34,124 bases of DNA, from assembly GCA_029259655.1 (NCBI GenBank), contig JAJDET010000235.1:1-34124 (forward strand), written 5' to 3'. Both the position numbers and the translations under genes were made by a program. The notes under the pieces were generated by a model. That model saw only the letters and a program-made list of their open reading frames with translations. It was not told the origin of the DNA and did no database searches. Positions 30,020 to 34,124 of this stretch are shown piece by piece (the stretch's first letter is position 1; each line of letters begins with the position of its first letter). The DNA is from Planctomycetota bacterium. GTDB taxonomy: Bacteria > Planctomycetota > UBA1135 > GCA-002686595.

Positions 30020-30874
30020 CTAGCCGCCCGTCTCCACGGGGAACAGGAAGACGCACGCGGCCAGGACGACGGCCGTCAGGGAGTACAGACCGCGCAGCCG
30101 CTTCTGCTCGACGCTGCAGGTCGCGAGCCCGATGAGGGCCAGGACGCTCGCGAAGACGAACTCGGACCGCGTGAAGCCGAGGAAGACCACGAAGGGCAGG
30201 AGGGCCGTGTGGCGGATCCACGGCGAGCGGAAGAACGCGAACGCGGCGGCAATCCAGAGCTCGACGGCGAGGATGACGACCGCGAAACCGCGGACCACGG
30301 TCGCGAAGCCCGAGAAGGGCTCGTGCAGGGTGATCGCGCCCGCGGAGTTCGGATCGCCGGTCAGGTACGCGGCGATCGCCGCCCGGTTCTCGGCCGCGAG
30401 CTCCCCACACGAGTTGCACAACGCGTAGACCAGGCGAAAGAACTCCCCGCGCGCGATCATCAGGCCGAGATAGGACCCGTCCATGAAGGTCGGCGACAGC
30501 ACGCGCTGGAGGACGGCGATCGACATGATCGCGACGAGGAACCAACGCAGGTTCACGCCGATGTCCTCGAGGAACTCGCGATCGTCGCGCCCGTTGCACA
30601 GGACCATCGCCAGCCCCGTGTAGCAGAGGACGTAGTGGTGATTCCCGAGCCTGTAGGGGATCGAGAGGAGCACCCATCCGAGCGCGACGGTCATCAGGAC
30701 CCACGGCCACCGCGAACGGAGGAGGTCCCGCTTCAGCACCAGCGTGGCGAAGACGACGCCCGCCACGGCCACGCGCGCGGCCGTGGGACGCCAGTGGGCG
30801 TCGATCACGTGCGCCAGGAGCACGAGGCCCGCGACGCTCGCCAGCCGGATGGCCGCCTCGCGCGTCTCGCTCAC
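30020..30874 (-). CDS. Polytopic membrane protein, HTTM-like
   Basis: The 284-residue product starts with GTG at 30874, which overlaps the stop codon of the upstream gene (GTGA), so translation is coupled. About seven hydrophobic helices are visible, for example IRLASVAGLVLLAHVI, VAVAGVVFATLVL, WVLMTVALGWVLLSI and WFLVAIMSIAVLQRVLSPTFMDGSYLGLMI. The last piece has the 'A.LQ+hhsP.F.dG.hL' flavour seen in HTTM (gamma-carboxylase-related) membrane proteins. The family assignment is tentative. With its small upstream partner it probably forms a two-component membrane unit. The open frame extends upstream into low-complexity sequence that overlaps the partner and is not real. Confidence 0.65.
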   Translation of the reverse strand: MSETREAAIRLASVAGLVLLAHVIDAHWRPTAARVAVAGVVFATLVLKRDLLRSRWPWVLMTVALGWVLLSIPYRLGNHHYVLCYTGLAMVLCNGRDDREFLEDIGVNLRWFLVAIMSIAVLQRVLSPTFMDGSYLGLMIARGEFFRLVYALCNSCGELAAENRAAIAAYLTGDPNSAGAITLHEPFSGFATVVRGFAVVILAVELWIAAAFAFFRSPWIRHTALLPFVVFLGFTRSEFVFASVLALIGLATCSVEQKRLRGLYSLTAVVLAACVFLFPVETGG

Positions 30875-31263
30875 CGCCTGTACTCCGCGAGGAGCTCGCG
30901 ATCGAAGGCCAGGGTCTCGGGGTCCAGCCGCGGGCGCCAGATCTGGAGGGCCCCGGCCCCCGGCGTGATGTACAGGGCGAGCTCCTCGAGGCTCTCCTCG
31001 GTCGGGAACACGCGACACCGCGGCAGGAGGAGGCGCGCCTCCACGGTCCCCGCCGTCGTCATGGGGACGAAGTTCAGGCCCTCTCCCCTCGAGAACCCGA
31101 TCCAGACCTCGCTCTCGCCGTAGTGGACCGACGAGTACATCCCGAAGCCGCCGCCGCGCCAGCGGGTCAGGCCGTCGACCTCCACGCGCCACATCTGGTA
31201 CGCCGCTACGGCGAGGAGCAGCGCGAGCGGCAGATAGCGCCGCGCGATGCGACTCGGTGCCAT
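30871..31263 (-). CDS. Small single-span protein with WRGGGFGMYSS motif
   Basis: The 130-residue product has one N-terminal membrane span (RYLPLALLLAVAAYQMW, residues 9-25). A Gly-rich motif WRGGGFGMYSSVHYGE (35-50) follows, then a beta-rich soluble part (EVWIGFSRGEGLNFVPM, GALQIWRP) and a charged end. I recall a similar 'GGGFGMFS' motif in small uncharacterised proteins encoded next to HTTM-like membrane proteins, which would fit this pair, but this was not checked. The stop codon overlaps the next start by GTGA. The soluble part should face the periplasm. The function is unknown. Confidence 0.7.
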   Translation of the reverse strand: MAPSRIARRYLPLALLLAVAAYQMWRVEVDGLTRWRGGGFGMYSSVHYGESEVWIGFSRGEGLNFVPMTTAGTVEARLLLPRCRVFPTEESLEELALYITPGAGALQIWRPRLDPETLAFDRELLAEYRR

Positions 31264-31325
31264 GACGGGCGGATGCTACCAGATTCCCTTTGGTCCCGAG
31301 CCCGCGTAGCGAGGGCGTGACTGGC

Positions 31326-31331
31326 TACAAT
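31326..31331 (+). promoter_or_regulatory. Putative -10 element (TACAAT) for the GT2/GT-C gene pair
   Basis: TGGCTACAATCCGG has the same GCTACAAT word as the box before the gene at 20262. It lies 26 bp before the TTG start codon at 31358. Confidence 0.45.
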
Positions 31332-31341
31332 CCGGCCGACC

Positions 31342-31347
31342 GGAGGT
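31342..31347 (+). promoter_or_regulatory. Ribosome-binding site supporting a TTG start
   Basis: GGAGGT lies 10 bp before the TTG at 31358; GAGGG at 31349-31353 is a closer alternative. Together they support translation from TTG, as no ATG occurs near the start of the glycosyltransferase domain. Confidence 0.55.
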
Positions 31348-31357
31348 AGAGGGTCCA

Positions 31358-32320
31358 TTGCAGAAGGCGGACAGCGAACACACCGTCGAGTTCAGCATCG
31401 TCGTCGGATGCTACTTCGAGGAGAAGAGCATCCACGAGTTCCACGCGCGTCTGTCGAAGACGCTCGAGGGGACCGGACGCAGCTACGAGATCATCTTCGT
31501 CAACGACGGCAGCACGGACGGCACGCTCGACTGCCTGAAGGAGATCTTCCGGAAGGACGAGCACGCCGCGGCCGTCATCGACCTGATGAAGAACTCGGGG
31601 CAGGCGAACGCCAAGACGCCCGGGATCGCCGTGGCGCGCGGGAAGGCGATCGTCCTGATCGACAGCGACCTGCAGCTCGATCCGGAAGAGCTCCCGACGC
31701 TGATCGAGAAGTACGACGAGGGGTACGACCTCGTCACGGGCTTCCGCAAGGACCGCACCGATCCGCTGGTCAGGAAGCTCCCGTCGAAGCTCGCCAACGC
31801 CATCATGCGCAAGGCGACGGACACGGAGATCCGTGACTTCGGCTGCACGTTCAAGATCTACGACGGGCGGCTGGTCCGCGCGTTCGAGTTCGGACCGTTC
31901 AAGCCCTGGCGCTCGGTACCGGTCATCTCGATGGCCGGGCGGATCGCCGAGGTTCCGGTGAGCCACCACGCGCGGAAGTACGGCAAGTCCGGTTGGACCT
32001 TCCGGAAGCTGTTCGCCTACAACATGGAGAGCCTGGTCAACGTGTCGGACCGGCCCTTCCAGCTCCTGAGCCTCGCCTGCGTCGTTCTCGCGACCCTGCT
32101 CGTCCTGCGCGTCGCCGGCTCGTTCGTGATGCCGCAGCAGATCCTCCCGCGCGTGACGACCGGACTGCTCCTGAACGCCTGGGCCATCGGTCTCCTGGCC
32201 ACGCTGGCCGTGCTCGCCATGATCGGCGAGTTCGTGATCCGCAACTTCGTGATTCTCCAGAGGAAGCCGGCCTACGTGATCCGCGAGACCGTCATCCGAG
32301 ACGCTCCGGAGCTCGGCTGA
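31358..32320 (+). CDS. GT2 glycosyltransferase, DPM1/ArnC-like
   Basis: The 320-residue product (TTG start) has a GT-A domain. FSIVVGCYFEEKSI opens the fold, FVNDGSTDG carries Asp50, and the metal-binding IDSDLQLDPEELP has Asp102-x-Asp104. The later SGWTFRKLFAY is typical of the polyprenyl-phosphate glycosyltransferase (DPM1/ArnC/GtrB) group. Two C-terminal spans (LLSLACVVLATLLVLRVAG and LLNAWAIGLLATLAVLAMIGEFVI) anchor it. It likely transfers a sugar from a nucleotide donor to undecaprenyl phosphate on the cytoplasmic face. The GT-C-like protein encoded 2 bp downstream would use that lipid-linked sugar on the other face, the classic partner arrangement. Confidence 0.9.
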   Translation: MQKADSEHTVEFSIVVGCYFEEKSIHEFHARLSKTLEGTGRSYEIIFVNDGSTDGTLDCLKEIFRKDEHAAAVIDLMKNSGQANAKTPGIAVARGKAIVLIDSDLQLDPEELPTLIEKYDEGYDLVTGFRKDRTDPLVRKLPSKLANAIMRKATDTEIRDFGCTFKIYDGRLVRAFEFGPFKPWRSVPVISMAGRIAEVPVSHHARKYGKSGWTFRKLFAYNMESLVNVSDRPFQLLSLACVVLATLLVLRVAGSFVMPQQILPRVTTGLLLNAWAIGLLATLAVLAMIGEFVIRNFVILQRKPAYVIRETVIRDAPELG

Positions 32321-32322
32321 GA

Positions 32323-34101
32323 ATGCACGAGGGATCCGGAGAAGCCCCCCGCTCGGGGTGGGTCGCCTCGATCCTGTCGTTCCTCGGTGCCCTGGCTCTG
32401 TTCGCAGCCGTCCATCAATACGCGACCTATCGCGCGCAACTCGGGGTCGAATTCGCCGACGAGGGTCTCTACGTCAGCGCACCGATGCGATACGCGATGG
32501 GCGACGTGCCGCTGCGGGACGAGGTCGTCAACCCGCACCGGATGTTCGACGTCCTGCTCGTGCCCATCTTCAAGGTGTTCCCGGACGTCACGCTGATCCA
32601 GATGCGGTTCGCGGGCATCTGGTTCCAGCTCCTCACCGCGTTCGTGCTCTTCCTCGCGCTGCGCGGGCTCGCGCCGGACCTCCCCATCGCCGCGGCGTGC
32701 GCGGCGACGGCCTTCGTCCCGCACCGCATCCTGACTCCCGGGTATCACGCGATGGGCGCGTGCTTCTTCGTGCTCGCGTGGGCCCTGCTCTGGCGATCGA
32801 CCTCCGCCGCGAGACGCGGTCCCGGCTTGGTGTTCGGTGTCATGGCGGGGATCGCCGCGTTCCTCGGGGCCTTCTCCTACCTCCCCTTCCTGGCCGTGCT
32901 CGCCGTCCCGGGCGTGATCCTCCTGAGAGGACTCGTCACGCGAAGGGGGGCGCCGTCCACGATGCGGGCGACGGCGAGCATGCTCCTGACGACGGGCATC
33001 TGCATCGCCCTGACGGTCGCGTGGATCTTCGCCGAGGGCCTGCACACCGACTGGTGGTACGACCACCGCGCGCTCTCGCAGACCGGGATCTACGCGTCGT
33101 CCGTGGAGGAGAAGTTCGAGAGCTCGATCGTCCAGCTCGTCCCCTATGCCCTGACCGTGACGGTCGCCACGGCTCTGGGCTGCTGGGGAACGATGTCAGC
33201 GCTGAGGCGCTGGGCGCCGGAGAAGGACTGGCCGATGGCCGGCATCGTGATGGGCCTGCTCGGCGGGGGCATCTTCCTCCTGATCCTGTACGCGGACTCG
33301 AGCTCCAACTCCGTGGTCGGCAATCAGCCCGTCGTGCCGCGCACGCGCCTGACCCTCATGGCGCTCGGGTTCCACCTCGCGCTCCTGTTCGTACAGAAAC
33401 CGAAGACGCTCACGGAGGAGGCGAGGAAGCGGCGCTTCGCCGTCCGGCTCTTCCTGTCCGGCTCGCTCGTGTTCGCGTTCCTCCAGGCGCTGCTCAGCGA
33501 CCACGCGCACAAGATCGCCTGGGCCATCCTCCCGCTCTTCGTCTCGGGCATCGTCGCTCTCTACGGCCGCATTACGGAGCTCGAGGCGAGCGTTCAGGTG
33601 CGCCGTGCCGCGGCCACTTGCCTGACCCTGGCGTGCATCCTGGCCGGGACCGGCGTCTACACGGCGAACAACCGCTTCGTCTACCAGAACGTGAAGCCCT
33701 TCATGCTCACCAAGGACTTCACGAATCCGATGCTGAAGGGCATCCGGTCGTCCCCGACTCGCGTCAAGGGCATCGAGGAGGTCCTCGAGTTCCTCCAGGC
33801 CCACACGCAGCCGGGCGACTACCTCCTCGCGTACGACTTCCTGCCGCTCATGTACTTCCTGACCCGGACGAGGCCCTCGGTCAACACGGTCTGGCTCTCG
33901 CAGAGATCCCCGGTCGCCGTGCGCAAGCGATCCCTCGAGTACATGAAGGAAGAGGGACGGATTCCCAACTACTGCGTGCGCAACCGCCGGAAGCCCAACT
34001 CCGCCGATCCCAAGCGGGATCCGGTCCACGCGTGGGTCCTGCAGAACTTCCGGAACGTGCTGAGCGTGCACGGTTTCGAGGTCTACGAGCGCGTGCGGTA
34101 A
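32323..34101 (+). CDS. GT-C-like polytopic membrane glycosyltransferase
   Basis: The 592-residue product has an N-terminal span (VASILSFLGALALFAAVHQYA), then VEFADEGLYVSAPMRYAMGDVPLRDE with Asp46-Glu47 in the first outer loop, the place of the catalytic acid in GT-C/GT39-type enzymes. About ten to eleven further helices run to residue ~445. A soluble C-terminal domain begins at TKDFTNPMLKGIRSS and ends VLSVHGFEVYERVR. The ATG at 32323 starts 2 bp after the GT2 stop codon, so the two are an operon. A sugar from a polyprenyl-phosphate carrier is the expected donor and the acceptor is unknown. The hairpin repeat family of 8805 starts 3 bp after its stop codon. Confidence 0.8.
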   Translation: MHEGSGEAPRSGWVASILSFLGALALFAAVHQYATYRAQLGVEFADEGLYVSAPMRYAMGDVPLRDEVVNPHRMFDVLLVPIFKVFPDVTLIQMRFAGIWFQLLTAFVLFLALRGLAPDLPIAAACAATAFVPHRILTPGYHAMGACFFVLAWALLWRSTSAARRGPGLVFGVMAGIAAFLGAFSYLPFLAVLAVPGVILLRGLVTRRGAPSTMRATASMLLTTGICIALTVAWIFAEGLHTDWWYDHRALSQTGIYASSVEEKFESSIVQLVPYALTVTVATALGCWGTMSALRRWAPEKDWPMAGIVMGLLGGGIFLLILYADSSSNSVVGNQPVVPRTRLTLMALGFHLALLFVQKPKTLTEEARKRRFAVRLFLSGSLVFAFLQALLSDHAHKIAWAILPLFVSGIVALYGRITELEASVQVRRAAATCLTLACILAGTGVYTANNRFVYQNVKPFMLTKDFTNPMLKGIRSSPTRVKGIEEVLEFLQAHTQPGDYLLAYDFLPLMYFLTRTRPSVNTVWLSQRSPVAVRKRSLEYMKEEGRIPNYCVRNRRKPNSADPKRDPVHAWVLQNFRNVLSVHGFEVYERVR

Positions 34102-34104
34102 GTA

Positions 34105-34124
34105 CGGAGCCGCGACAACTAGCA
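34105..34124. repeat. Truncated second copy of the long palindromic repeat
   Basis: The last 20 bases, CGGAGCCGCGACAACTAGCA, match the left arm at 8805-8824 with one change (C to T). The copy begins three bases after the preceding TAA stop codon and is cut by the window edge. Confidence 0.75.

Noticed and set aside
29838-30023. Repeated peptide-like frame across the 66-bp tandem repeats
   Set aside because: The repeated residues come from the DNA repeat itself; there is no start signal or family.

Overview
The window looks like a chromosomal segment of a GC-rich, Gram-negative environmental bacterium. The best guess is a planctomycete or a relative. The reasons are a very high GC content, a surplus of large secreted or lipid-anchored proteins of unknown role (beta-propellers, a beta-helix, EF-hand/RTX-type calcium modules, a DUF5117-type zinc protease), several GT-C-like membrane glycosyltransferases and few house-keeping genes. 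This is inferred from gene style, since no ribosomal or other taxonomic marker lies in the window. No tRNA, rRNA, CRISPR array, phage or transposase gene was seen.

Region by region. Positions 1-1192 hold palindromic repeats, including two nearly identical ~203-bp fold-back elements that bracket a SAM methyltransferase gene. Positions 1199-5524 carry a lipoprotein with an alpha/beta-hydrolase nucleophile motif, a coiled-coil protein, a secreted beta-helix protein and a one-RRM RNA-binding protein with a long structured leader and a clear terminator. Positions 5734-9544 carry an acyl-lipid desaturase, a secreted propeller, a MobA-like nucleotidyltransferase and a small membrane protein. Positions 9549-14843 (minus strand) carry a probable copper-radical oxidase and then a likely three-gene biosynthetic unit: acyl carrier protein, LnmK/Pnap_2097-type acyltransferase/decarboxylase, and B12-binding radical SAM enzyme. 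Positions 14947-20053 hold a 905-residue secreted propeller and a tandem duplication of a secreted protein gene. Positions 20262-27166 hold a GT-C-like membrane protein, an EF-hand/crotonase-like/RTX fusion and a large metzincin. Positions 27249-34101 hold two more GT-C-like proteins, a methyltransferase translationally coupled to a tiny lipoprotein, a coupled pair of membrane proteins, and a DPM1/ArnC-like GT2 followed by a GT-C-like partner.

Two themes tie the region together. First, envelope and surface chemistry: lipid-linked sugar transfer (GT2 plus three GT-C-like proteins), lipid desaturation, and export of many secreted proteins. Second, unusual gene-end architecture. Convergent genes almost touch, their stop codons often lie inside the arms of palindromes, and two families of long perfect or near-perfect palindromes start within a few bases of stop codons. 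The most promising undescribed system is the ACP/LnmK-like/radical-SAM cassette, which has no polyketide synthase near it. The repeat-bracketed methyltransferase and the hairpin repeat families are the next most interesting.
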